64,000 nucleotides of DNA from Mansonella perstans (Eukaryota; Nematoda; Chromadorea; Rhabditida; Onchocercidae), in assembly GCA_037074765.1 (NCBI GenBank), contig JBAMDO010000141.1, forward strand, positions 1 to 64,000. Direction: 5' to 3'. Shown here piece by piece: positions 41,390 to 52,106 of this stretch. Made by a program: the position numbers and the translations under genes. Each line of letters starts with the position of its first letter. Position 1 is the first letter of the stretch. Under the pieces are notes generated by a model. That model saw only the letters and a list, made by a program, of their open reading frames with translations, did not search any database and was not told where the DNA came from.

Positions 41390-41650
41390 GTGCGGACGAT
41401 TCCAATGGACAGGTTGGATTTGCGCACTATTTTGCGCATCATGGCGTATTGTCTCCTAATAAAAATACTACTGAACTGAAAATAGTGTATGACGCTTCAG
41501 CACACTTCCAAGCAAAGAAGAGTTTGAACGAAGTGCCATACCATTACCAATACCAAGATTCAGTCTTGCTATCAGACTTAGCTTTAGTTCTACTAAGATT
41601 CCGAATGATGGAAATAGTGATAGTTGCCGATATTTGAAAGATAGACTGCA
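41390..41650 (+). mobile_element. BEL/Pao reverse transcriptase fragment
   Basis: The frame reads FAHYFAHHGVLSPNKNTTEL, then IVYDASAHFQAKKSLNE, VLLSDLALVLLRFR and ADI. This is the N-terminal palm region of a BEL/Pao reverse transcriptase (HHxV, TTxLRIVYDAS, LLRFR and ADI motifs). A short insertion lies around the expected GP-x-L motif, and a frameshift follows ADI, where the following EKAF would be expected. In an intact element the reverse transcriptase precedes the integrase, so this piece lies on the wrong side of the fragment at 41139 to belong to the same copy. Confidence 0.87.
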
Positions 41651-42412
41651 AAAAAAAATCAAAAAGACCTTGTGGTAGGCGGTGAAGCAGCACTTTGGGG
41701 TGAATGGGTTAACGAAGGTAACGTAATATCATGTTTATGGCCACGTGCGTGTGCTGTTGCAGAACGCTTATGGAGTTCGACTGAAACGAGAAGTATTAAA
41801 AAAGCATGGCCAAGGTATATCTTATCATCATTCATGATAAATATACAACTCACTTATCAACACATTGCAAGGGACAATTTTATTCAATATCCATTTAATA
41901 TAATTAAAAAAATTAGCGATTAATTGATAGTTTTTTTGGAAAATTTTTTCTAGCAGTAGAATGCTTGAAAAAAGCTAATAATTTAATTAGTACAGAATTT
42001 AATTTACTTTAATACAAATCCTGTTCACTTATCATTATTAAAATAATAGGGAAATTTTTAAAAATTTTTTAACAATAATTTTTTTCTTCCAATCATTTTC
42101 CGGAATTAGAATTGACAGTAAAAGTAATGATAAAAAATGATGCAAGAATTTATCATAAAAAATTCACATGAGCAATGGGAAACGTGAAGGTAGAACAGAT
42201 GTTCTTCTTTCAGTATGATAATGATAAGTTAGTAGTGATTTATTAAAACATATGATCTTCTGACAGTCGTAATGACAAATTAATAATGATTCATTTGCAG
42301 ATTATACGAGATGCAATGTCGAATGACAGTACAAGGATATCCAGTACAACCAGCTGAAAGATCAGAATACTGTGAAAATGAATATAAGATTCAATTACCT
42401 CTTTATGAATAG
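41651..42412 (+). pseudogene. beta-hexosaminidase (GH20) C-terminal exons, 5' part missing
   Basis: Two exons remain (about 41651-41814 and 42301-42412), joined in phase. GH20 hexosaminidases release terminal N-acetylhexosamines in lysosomes or outside the cell. The first exon reads [15 protein letters not shown], then [15 protein letters not shown], the highly conserved end of the GH20 barrel. The second starts RLYEMQCRMTVQGY, carries a Cys pair and ends in a TAG stop. The catalytic DE pair and the rest of the barrel are absent from at least the 2.9 kb upstream. Instead a reverse transcriptase fragment directly abuts the first exon. The splice sites and frame are still intact, so the truncation may be recent. 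Possibly the remaining exons lie further away or in another orientation. Confidence 0.75.
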
Positions 42413-43052
42413 AAAATGAAAAACAAAAACAGTCTATAAGGTATATTTGTATTTAGTAATCGATCACCGTAGACCTTCCAGACTGTTATAATAAAATTTA
42501 CAACAAGATCATTATATACTGCTATCGAGGACTGCCTTCCTGAATTCACGTTTCCGGATTCCTGCACAGTATCATTGTTCATGGTTAAGCGCATACCAAA
42601 TTGTATCTAGAGTCACTTTTTCTTGACTCTATTTTTTCCGAATTTCAGAATAATATTGGGAGGTTTATAGCATGTTAATTTGCCATCTAAAACCGCATTT
42701 ATATGTCCACTGCTTTCCAGACACTTAATTAATATGCATGCTATTATAAAAATAATTCAATTAGCAATAACGCAGTTTGAAAGTGCAGATAATGAGAATT
42801 TGAAATTTCTTTTATTAAACTTAGACGGAACGACTAAACTTTTTTGAATTTCAACAAAAATTAAAAAATTGTCCAGAAATGCACATTAAACATTATGGTT
42901 TGCACAATTTTAAATTATAATGAATAAGTAACGAAAAAACGATTAAATCTGGGTGTTAAATTCACTTAATCCAAAATAAAATTGTTTTAAAGAAAGGAAA
43001 AGAATATAAAATAAAATAAGAATTTTCTGTAAAACTTTTCGATCTTGAGACA
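42413..43052. other. AT-rich intergenic sequence
   Basis: Nothing recognisable between the hexosaminidase stop and the inverted-repeat cluster. Confidence 0.5.
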
Positions 43053-43148
43053 TCCATTCTTTCTCCTTCATCATTTCGCTCCAATCTTGCTGTTAAGTTG
43101 TTGATGTGAAAAAGAACCAGTTGCTGGTGAACCTTCCACTACCGGTAC
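43053..43148 (-). repeat. partial unit of the zinc-finger repeat family
   Basis: This stretch matches 43800-43880 in the same orientation: CGCTCCAATCTTGCTGTTAA followed by CTTCCACTACCGG. It is a truncated extra copy fused to the left arm. Confidence 0.75.
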
Positions 43149-43856
43149 TTTCAAGTGTTGAAAGGATTTGCGTCGAATTTGGTATGTTTTTTTTTTTTTT
43201 CTGATGCTTATTTGTGTTATGATAAAGTATGGTGGGTTTTTGCGTAAGGCATGACCTAATAAGTCTATGTATTTTGGCCGCATGAATTCGCCATCCTTTT
43301 AGGGTCTCAAATTTCCTAGGACATATGCCGCACTCTGCGAAGATTTCGTGTATTGGAGATTTCTGGATTGGTACAAATCATCCGTGCAAAATTTTATTCT
43401 GCGAATTGAACACTTTGAACTTAGCAATTATTACCGATCCATCAGCATTGCGATTCACCTTATACGGGTCGATTTCCGGTACAACCAGTTGTTTTTCATA
43501 CTGAGCTGGTAAACCTTCCACTACCGGCACACGGAAGGCTTCCGAACTTGCTGGTGCTTCTTTGCATCCTTCTTCCTCTACTATCGGAACTCGTATGGTC
43601 CCGGAATGCCTGGTTGAGGAACGGCTCGTGTGGTACCTGTCGCCTCTTCACCAACTCGTCTTCTTCCTCATCCTGCACCAGTGCCGGTACTGCTTCCACC
43701 ACTCTCTACAGTTTGTGTTGCTCTTCCAGCTGTTCTCGAGTTGATGGAGGACTTGCGCTTTGTATTAATTCCGATCCTGGGATATCCACTCTTTCTCCTT
43801 CATCATTTCGCTCCAATCTTGCTGTTAAGTTGTTGATCTGAAGAGGAATCAGTTGC
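43149..43856 (-). mobile_element. zinc-finger-encoding repeat, left (minus) copy
   Basis: This 0.7-kb unit recurs in inverted orientation at 44644-45356. Read on the minus strand it encodes a charged, probably coiled-coil stretch (LEEQHKL, QDEEEDELVKRR), then PVVEGLPAQYEKQ, then a C2H2 zinc-finger-like motif with Cys-x2-Cys near its end. Frames shift and a TAG follows HKL, so no single intact protein can be read. Such a finger next to an acidic, repetitive region would fit the N-terminal part of a transposable-element protein, but the class is unknown to me. The long plus-strand frames over this unit are antisense shadows. Confidence 0.65.
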
Positions 43857-44643
43857 TGATAAACCATCCACTACCGGCACAGGGAAGGCTTCCGAACTTG
43901 CTGATGCTTCCTTGCGTCCTTCTTTCTCTACTATCGGAACTCGTATGGTCCGGGAACGCCTCAAACATATATTCATCACTCTTCCTTGCTCATTTGCTCA
44001 AGAAACTTTTTATATTTTCCAAATGAATGCGTTATAAAATAAATAATACTCTAATTTTTTCTTTTTTTCGATTTAGCTGATAAAATAAGTTCAATTTTAT
44101 ATTTTATAATGTACCCTTTACAACATTTGCATACAAAAATGAACTTACAATACAATTTCACGCATTGTCACCGCTTCTCGTCGTTTCCGGACCATTATTG
44201 TTTGCGCTCTTAGTGCCACATCGGCACTATATAATCCAAAATATTTAATTTTTTTCAGCAAATAGATGCGAAATTAGACAGCGATTGCCAAATTGGCCCA
44301 AATTCGCCAAATTTCGCAGATTTAAAAAATTACCTGCGCAAAGAGCAGCCGCTATATTTTGAAGTATTGGAAAGATATTTATGGAATGCGGCAAATTTGG
44401 TATGTTTTTTTTTTCTGATACTTATTTGTGTTATGATAAAGTATGGTGGATCTTTGTATAAAGCATGACCTAATAAATAAATAATTTCTGATTTTCCTTG
44501 CTAATATTGTTAATAAAAATTGATATAAGAAGAGTGAACTAAGGCTATGCAGATGAAGGCGTATTTCTTATACAATGAAATTATCACGGAGGGCATTTAG
44601 TATGCAGTATGTACTAAATGAACTCTTTACTAATTGGTTTAAC
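43857..44643. repeat. spacer of the inverted pair, with further partial units
   Basis: 43857-43960 repeats part of the unit (matching 43500-43610 in the same orientation). About 44225-44480 repeats its other end, including GATTTAAAAAATTACCTGCG and the TTTTCTGATxCTTATTTGTG stretch, which also occurs at 43190-43215. The rest is AT-rich with no gene. Confidence 0.7.
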
Positions 44644-45356
44644 TGGTTCTTCTTCAGATCAACAACTTAACAGCAAGATTGGAGCGAAATGATGAAGGAG
44701 AAAGAGTGGATGTCCCAGGATCGGAATTAATACAAAGCGCAAGTCCTTCATCAACTCGAGAACAGCTGGAAGAGGAACACAAACTGTAGAGAGTGGTGGA
44801 AGCAGTACCGGCACTGGTGCAGGATGAGGAAGAAGACGAGTTGGTGAAGAGGCGATAGGTACCACACGAGCCGTTCCTCAACCAGGCGTTCCGGGACCAT
44901 ACGAGTTCTGATAGTAGAGGAAGAAGGATGCAAAGAAGCACCAGCAAGTTCGGAAGCCTTCCGTGTGCCGGTAGTGGAAGGTTTACCAGCTCAGTATGAA
45001 AAACAACTGGTTGTACCGGAAATCGATCCGTATAAGGTGAATCGCAATGCTGATGGATCGGTAATAATTGGTAAGTTCAAAGTGTTCAATTCGCAGAATA
45101 AAATTTTGCACGGATGAATTGTACCAATCCAAAAATCTCCAATACACGAAATCTTCGCAGAGTGCGGCATATGTCCTAGGAAATTTGAGACCCTAAAAGG
45201 ATGGCGAATTCATGCGGCCAAAATACATAAACTTATTAGGTCATGCTTTACGCAAAAACCCACCATACTTTATCATAACACAAATAAGCATCAGAAAAAA
45301 AAAACATACCAAATTCGCCGCAATTCAGCGAATATCCTTCCAGCATTTGAAAGTAT
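44644..45356 (+). mobile_element. zinc-finger-encoding repeat, right (plus) copy
   Basis: Inverted counterpart of 43149-43856. Reading forward: INNLTARLERNDEGERVDVP, a charged EQLEEEHKL then TAG, DEEEDELVKRR, VVEGLPAQYEKQLVVPEIDP, and finally CGICPRKFETLKGWRIH-AAKIH, a C2H2 finger (C-x2-C-x12-H-x4-H). The finger style (F at +4 after the second Cys, a GW/GL-x2-H pair) resembles fingers in non-LTR retrotransposon N-termini. Stop and frameshift positions are partly shared with the left copy, so they predate the inversion or duplication. Similarity continues past the finger to about 45450, in sequence shared with 44225-44400. Confidence 0.65.
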
Positions 45357-45456
45357 AGCGGTTGCTCTTTACGCAGGTAATTTTTTAAATCTGCCAAATT
45401 TGGCAAATTTGGGAATCGCTAGCTAATTTCGTATCCATTTGCTAAAAAAAATTAAA

Positions 45457-46434
45457 TACTTTGAATTATATATTACAGGAAAGAACAAACTACCCACTAC
45501 AATAAACTAACTACCGAATTAACTCCCAATACAATACGAAGTTACGTAATAAAAGTTATTCTCTAATCTATCAGCAACCTTCTCCAGCAAGATAATTTGC
45601 AGATGTCTTACTAATAAGACATTATGTGCAAGACTTATACTCCGACCCTAAACCGGAACCACTAAGCCCAAGCAAGAGTAAACCAATAAAAAAATATGCA
45701 TAAATAGAACGCGCAAAAAGCATGAAAAATATAATCAGCAATACGATATGCACAAATGAATTCAGTAAAAACGTATGCAAAAGCAAAGCTAAAAAAAAAG
45801 ATACAATTGAAATATTAAATGAACATGAAACGAAAAAAATACGAGAAAAATTCAGAATTCAAGAAATTTTTTCCCTAACATTGCTTCACGTCCTTGAAAA
45901 AGAAAAAAATTAATAAAGATAAGCATAATCTTATAGCTTAACTATGTCATGTTTAACCATCCACTACAATTCACATAAAATGATTACAAGATTAATATCA
46001 ACTCCTATCTATGTAATTTATCCAAAAATTAAAAAATCGTTGTTTTCTAACTTGTTAGATTAAATCACGTAAATGCTTGAATTCAAAATCACTTTCTAGT
46101 GCTCAAAATCTAATCATCGAAAAGCATAATAACGAATTAAAACTAAAGAACTTCTTGCAAGTTATATATAAAAGTAAAATGCTACAACTAAGGTACAAAA
46201 CTAAAATACTACGAACCCGTACAATCTAAATTTGATGTAAAATTCAACAATGCTAGAAAAAATCATTATAATAATTAAACAATTACATTAAGAATACTTT
46301 AAAAACAATTGGACAAAGAACTAAAAAGCGTTAGTAATAGCTATCAAACCAATAAAAAACATTTATTAACAATTGTTATGTTAATGACAAAATAAATAAG
46401 AATAGTAAACAAGTCATTTGCTCGAGGCAGGCAA
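45457..46434. other. AT-rich intergenic sequence
   Basis: A-rich stretch with no supported gene. The 63-codon frame at 45722-45913 is lysine-rich and reflects base composition. Confidence 0.45.
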
Positions 46435-47340
46435 TTAAAATAACGGAAAAAACAAACAGTTGGATTCAAATTAGTCCGGTTTTAATTAAGACAATATGAT
46501 TAAATTTTGTGATAATCAAAAAAGTTCCTCCTCTAAGTTTTTCCATTTTGATCTCATTACAAATCAGGCATGGTAACAACAAGCATAGAAAAATTATCTT
46601 TACTTTCTTCTCCCAAACTTTGAATCCAATTGTTCTAGCATTAAAAGTTATTTCAAGCAACAAATATATTCTATTTCCGATTTTTTTTACCAACAATATC
46701 CGATTTTTTTTTTTCCATCTTTTTCCTTACTCCTATTTTTTCCTTTTTTTTTCTGTTTTACTTTTTCCATTTTTTTATCTTTTCATTTTTTCATTTTTTT
46801 TTCATTTTCTTTCTTTTTTTCTTCGTTTTTTTTCATCTTTTTCTTTACTTCTATTCTTTTTCTTTTTTTATTTTTTCCATTTGAAAAACTACAGTTAAAA
46901 TGACACAATTGAAATTACGGAAAAAAACAAACAATTGGATTCAAATCAGCCCGGTTTTGCTTAAGACATGATCAAATTTTGTGATAAGCAAAAAAGTTTC
47001 TCCTCTAAGTTTTTCCATTTTGATCTCACTACAAATCAGGCATGGTAACAGCAAGCATAAAAAAATTATCTTTACTTTCTTCTCCCAAACTTTGAATTCA
47101 ATTGTTCTAGCATTAAAAGTTATTTCAAGCGACAAAAATTTTTTTTATATTCTATTTTCGGTTTTTTTTTGCCTTTTTTTATCTGTTCATTTTTTCTTTT
47201 TTTTCATTTTCTTTCTTTTTCCTTTTTTCGTTTTTTTCATCTTTTCCTTACTTCTATTTTTTCCTTTTTTTTCTTTTTTTACTTTTTCCATTTTTTAACT
47301 ATTTTCTATTAATTTTTCATTTTTTAATTTTTTTTTTTGG
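46435..47340. repeat. tandem duplication of a 0.45-kb unit with T-rich tail
   Basis: Units at about 46435-46895 and 46909-47340 share a 240-base body (starting near ACAAACAGTTGGATTCAAAT, containing TCAGGCATGGTAACA) and then a long run of TTTTTC-type pyrimidines. The 129-codon and 105-codon plus-strand frames over them are Phe/Ser-rich products of the T-rich tails, not genes. Confidence 0.85.
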
Positions 47341-48515
47341 ATAGGAACCTGCTTCGCTAATTCACTGGGTAAACGATGGAGGAGTGAAACAGGCAGCGAC
47401 AGGCTGACCGCGTGAGGATGACAAATGATATCACTAATCTGAAACAAAATTCACTGTTAAGAAAACTATCAGATGGGCTTACGAATGTTTTTCCTCTAAA
47501 TATTCAATTTAAATTTCTCTTTTTTGCTTTTACAATTAATTTCATGAATTTTCAAAGACTTTTCACCTGGATGAAGATGCAATTAGCGCCCTCTTCTCTC
47601 CCCACAAGATCCAATCTGCGACGCTTTGTCTGCCTTTCGTTTATTACGGTTGCACATGCCCTCGGACACCAATAGAGGGCATGAAGTTCTATAATTTCAC
47701 AAATTGCTTATTAAACTTCGATATGGAAATTCTTTTTACCACATTGTTTTGTCGTAAAGGAATTTTCATGGTTTCATGTTGAATATATTTCATTAATGAG
47801 ACCAAATTACACACGATCATTTCGGATGTTATTAGAATTATAACTTACCAATGTTGCTAATTTCTTCTTCACGGCTTTGGCTGCGGCATTTGCAATTCCC
47901 TCCGGCACTGCTCCGAAACATCCCCTAAATCTGCGGGATAATTTGGTTCCCGTGTTGCCGCAGCCAATGTTGTCCGAGTGGTGAGAACGGGATGATTATG
48001 GTCCTTGATCGTCTAAAATAGGCTTGGATTGCGTATAAATTATTTACTCACTTCAAGCAACACTTAAAGTTATACGCTGCTATTTTGCTAAAGATTACGA
48101 CTAACAGAACGAATTCGCGGACCGTAATTTCCGATTAGCTACTGCACACGTCTTCATATCCGTTGCTCCGGCACTTCAAGTTCATCTTCTCGTCTTCCTC
48201 ATTTGGCAAAGATGACCATTCTGCCCCGATTGGCCAGTTCTCAACCTCTTCATCATCTTCGGGCAAAGGATTCTGCCTCTTTTTTCGTTATATTCTGGTT
48301 CCCGAAGTGCCGGTCCCTCTTCGGGCATTTTGCCCTCTCAATCCCTCCGACCTCCTCTCCACCTCCTCCAAACCGTTTAGGAGCAAAGTTTCAAACTGAA
48401 AAGACTACATTTTCAATCTAGTTTTAAATTTGTAAAACGTACTGTAACTCTTACTTTTCACAGCAACAAATTCATAAAACCAAAAAAATGAAGAAAAGAA
48501 AAATGAAGTACATAC
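47341..48515 (-). other. possible exons of an unrecognised gene
   Basis: This stretch is richer in G and C than its surroundings. On the minus strand 48000-47850 stays open in a frame reading GAVPEGIANAAAKAVKKKL up to a GTAAGT donor, and 48290-48140 reads an acidic stretch (PLPEDDEEVENWPIG, PNEEDEKMNLKC) before a stop. Neither is recognised. They may be exons of the gene represented by 48516-48647, or old repeat sequence. Confidence 0.35.
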
Positions 48516-48647
48516 TTCCATCGTTTCCGTAATAAATTCTTGTAATGCATGAAGCATTGCGGGCTTCATTTTCAAATAACCCAAAACATCGGAAATGGCT
48601 CGATTTTGTGCCTGGGGAGCATTCATTTCGTGGAATTCTCGAATTGT
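48516..48647 (-). CDS. isolated exon of an unrecognised protein
   Basis: A 44-codon phase-0 exon with an acceptor AG on the right and a GTATGT donor on the left. It reads IREFHEMNAPQAQNRAISD, then LGYLKMKPAMLHALQEF and ITETME, which is helical and protein-like. A second candidate at 50532-50599 (minus; VVCEIYDVFAMSASTVDQ, donor GTGTGT) ends in the phase that this exon needs, so the two may be neighbours in one gene. I do not recognise the family. Confidence 0.5.
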
Positions 48648-49375
48648 CTAAATATCCGTCATATAAAAAAGAAAAAACGAGAAAAAGTAACTATATTTTA
48701 CCATTATTTACTAAGCATTAAAAACCTTATTTTTTCACTTATCTCATCAGTACTCGTAATTAAACAATAATCATGCAATAATTAATATTATGAATTACAT
48801 CATTCTGCAAAATTAGCAAATTTACTAGATTTAAATTAAGAATAAAAAGCTTTTTATTTTTATAGTAAAACAACGCGAAATTTTACTTCTAACTCACATA
48901 GAATCAGCCATAATACTACTTGCTATATATGCCAAACATCAAACACTCTAAATTTTTTTCTATTCTCATTCGCACTCTAGAAGAAATTCAATAACCCAAC
49001 AAACTTATTTAATGAAGAAAATGGTGAAACAAGAGGATCGCCACATCTGGCAACTATCCAGTGGGCAGGGAAATATGCAAATATATTACTCAACATACTC
49101 CTTACCGACACTCCGACCTTTACAAGGAATATTACTTGCTCTCCTAATATCACCCAGTTTGGATTTTTTTTTCATATTATGCACTTCTTCATAAATCTTT
49201 TGTGTGTCCAAAAAATGCTTGACACATTTTTTGTTTATTTCAATTCAGTATGCAAAAAAAAAGTTCAAGATATCAGAGACCGTGCAATCCATCCATAAAA
49301 TTGCCGAAAAGAAAAAAATTTAGTTTGTGTTCAAGACATTATTAGAAAATTCATGCACCTTAAAAATCCACTAAC

Positions 49376-49528
49376 CGTATGTGGAAATGATTTTTGATAC
49401 TTCCCGAAATAACAATACAGCACTACATGATATCTCAAACTGTAATCGCTGTTGACGATTTTGGCATAATTCAACCAGCAATTTCAGCACTGGACTGACC
49501 ACCTCCGTACAATTCGCCCAAACGTCCA
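49376..49528 (-). CDS. exportin-7-like (XPO7/RanBP16) exon, orphan
   Basis: The exon reads DVWANCTEVVSPVLKLLVEL, CQNRQQRLQFEI, then LLFREVSKIISTY before a GTTAGT donor. The order VLKL-x2-EL, NR-x-QRLQF and LLFRE-x-SK-x-I-x-x-YG is characteristic of a conserved block in exportin-7, a nuclear export receptor of the importin-beta superfamily. The usual SSPNG just before LLFRE is shortened to SCSAV. No neighbouring exportin-7 exons could be found within 2 kb on either side, although this part of the protein is normally well conserved. It is likely a duplicated fragment. Confidence 0.6.
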
Positions 49529-50002
49529 CTTGAAGCAAAATTGAAAAGACATTTGGGTGCCTGAAATTTTTGAACCATTGCATCTCATATCTTCAAATCG
49601 CCTAAAAAAAGAAGAGAAGCTATGGCATGAAGCCATCAAGGAAATTGATTCATGCAGTTTCAAACTGAGGGATAAACTTAAAGATATTTCGAGTATGTTC
49701 TATCTATGTACGCTTACTTGGATTTTTTATTGCTTGCAAAAAATCACACTCATGCAAGCTTAACTATTTCATTTAGCTTTCAGAAATAACTTCGGTTCAT
49801 TATTTCTTCTTCGCATTTATGTCATCAATTAATTATGCTTTTTATTAAAATTTGAAATAGGGAAGTTCCGAATCGATTTGCATATCTTAAGAAGAATAAG
49901 ATGTCTGAACTCTTTTCTCTGAATTTAATATTATAGACAACTGTCCACAAAGATATGTTAATTGGACTAAATGCAAAAACTGAATTATCATAATTTCGCT
50001 TT

Positions 50003-50097
50003 TATAGCTCCTACGACACTTTTTACGACTAAGAATGTGAGAAAATCGCTTTTATAGCTCCTGCGACACTTTTTACGACTAAGTGAGAAAATGCCTC
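50003..50097. repeat. short tandem duplication
   Basis: A unit of about 48 bases (CGCTTTTATAGCTCCTACGA and following) occurs twice in a row, with one substitution and a few missing bases in the second copy. Confidence 0.85.
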
Positions 50098-52106
50098 ACA
50101 TATTACTCTACTTAATAAACAATGATTTTCCAGACTGCCGTATCTCTACTGCACTTTGATTATCATTCAGAGACTACAAATTACATTTGAAATTTACTCC
50201 AGTCGAATAACATTGAAAAAACATATTTCATATGACATGCTATCGAAATTCCTCGAAGATCCTGACAAAGACCAGCAACAGCATGCCATAAAATGTCTCC
50301 AGAAAATCATAATGAACAAATCTATATTCCAATGATAGACAATGCATAAGAACTGCAAAATTAATCATTTCTAATGCTAACTTTTCGAAGGTTTGGACTC
50401 CATTATATAACTTCCATTCTCACAATATTATGTCAGGAATGTAAACCGAGCAAAATTACACAAGAGCATATCTATTGGAAAAACTTCACTCTTGTCGACT
50501 AAAAATTTAATGTGCATTAAATTAAACACACCTTAACACGTTTCTGATCAACCGTTGATGCACTCATCGCAAAAACATCATAAATTTCGCATACAACATC
50601 TAAAATTCAATTTATTAACAAGTAAAATAAGAATATTCGACAATAATGCTCATTGGTATTACTAAGAATGTGCCTTTTATTGACGATATTAAATCAAGCT
50701 ATGGGTCTCAAAGCTCCGACAAAAAAATACCAATTAGATGTTATTTAATATTTTGAAATTAATCACTATTATTCGATTTAATTAGTTCGCTAAAACTTGA
50801 GCAATCTTTATTATTAGCAATTTTTATTCAATTTTCCAAAACTTTAGCAAGCTGTTAATGTGCTTATTACAGAAATCAATGCTTTACAAATAATCCTACA
50901 TTCCTTAAAACAAAAACAAAGAAAAGGAACCTGTTAAGGCTCCATGAATAAATAAAATGTTGTATCGTTGTCATTTAGATCCAAACATAACAGTAAATTT
51001 CATGCACGAACAGCGTCTTTGCCACATATCGATTAAACCTATTATGCCTGATGCCCAAAGATCATTCTGGAACTCTCTCTAGCGTTCTCTTTTGTTCAAT
51101 CCTTTTTTTTGCACTTATAATCATCAAATGGTTTCAACATGTTAAATTTGTCTAAACACATATGACTGATAAATTAAAAAAGAAATCATTGCAAATGCAA
51201 TAAATTGTGAAAATATAATTAATTAGCTTAAAATATGTCAGAAAAGTAAATTTCATTGTGAAAAAGTTAATTTAATTGTTACAAAAACATTATTATCATA
51301 TCAAACTTATCAAATAATTCTATCATTCGTTAACAAATTTCCATCTCATTAAAAGATATTCATTTAATTTGTTGATTTTTCATTAAAAATTTCTTCCATT
51401 ATATATTTCTAGCATAAAGATTGTTGAAGAATCTTCGGATAAGCGATTCATCAAACAATGTCGTGAAATGCGAAATAATTTGCAGTATAATCGAAATGTT
51501 TCGTAGGTAGAAATTAGCAGTACGAAGATTATTCTAATTCAAATAGTTGTCACACTTCTAAGATCAACAGTTGTTAAGGATATTTCCAGATAAAGGATTC
51601 TCACACAAAGGTTGTTTCGTTGTATGAAGTGATGATTCTTTCATTATATTCCACTTACAAATACGAGAGAAACAATTGTTAAACGTTTATCGTTCAGTAA
51701 ACAAACTGTACTACATTATTATCTTACTTCTGAAATTAAAATGGACGAATTGTTAAAGTTAGTGGCGCACTGAATTCGTTTTTTTTCCTATTTTATTAAA
51801 GTTTTATCATTTATTGAAACTTTCTTGATCAAGATAGGAATTTTAGTTTATTTATGCTTGATTATCAAATATTTACAGTTATAGTTCGGAATTTTCGAGA
51901 AATTTTTTCTTTATAGATGGAAAAAATGTTAAATTTCAAGAATTCTTCCATTGTTATTGTTATTAATTATTCGTTATATTTCTAGCTTACAGTTATTAGT
52001 TCACTGAAATAGCTATGAAAAAATCAGGTCATCTCTTCAAAACATTCATATGCATGCAATGAATAAATTCATAATGTATCACAAGACTGTTGAAAATTTA
52101 TTGCAG
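50098..52106. other. mostly non-coding, few candidate exons
   Basis: A plus-strand stretch at about 50222-50337 stays open (MLSKFLEDPDKDQQQHAIKC) up to a stop and looks protein-like, but no family or partner exon is recognised. The minus-strand candidate exon at 50532-50599 is described with 48516-48647. From 50600 to 52106 nothing was recognised. Confidence 0.35.

Noticed and set aside
43548..43841. 97-codon plus-strand frame, and its mirror on the minus strand at 44654-44947
   Set aside because: Ser/Cys/Leu-rich product of the antisense strand of the zinc-finger repeat; the opposite strand carries the protein-like signal.
46509..46898. 129-codon and 105-codon Phe-rich frames over the tandem unit
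   Set aside because: Composition is dictated by long T runs; no splice or protein-family support.
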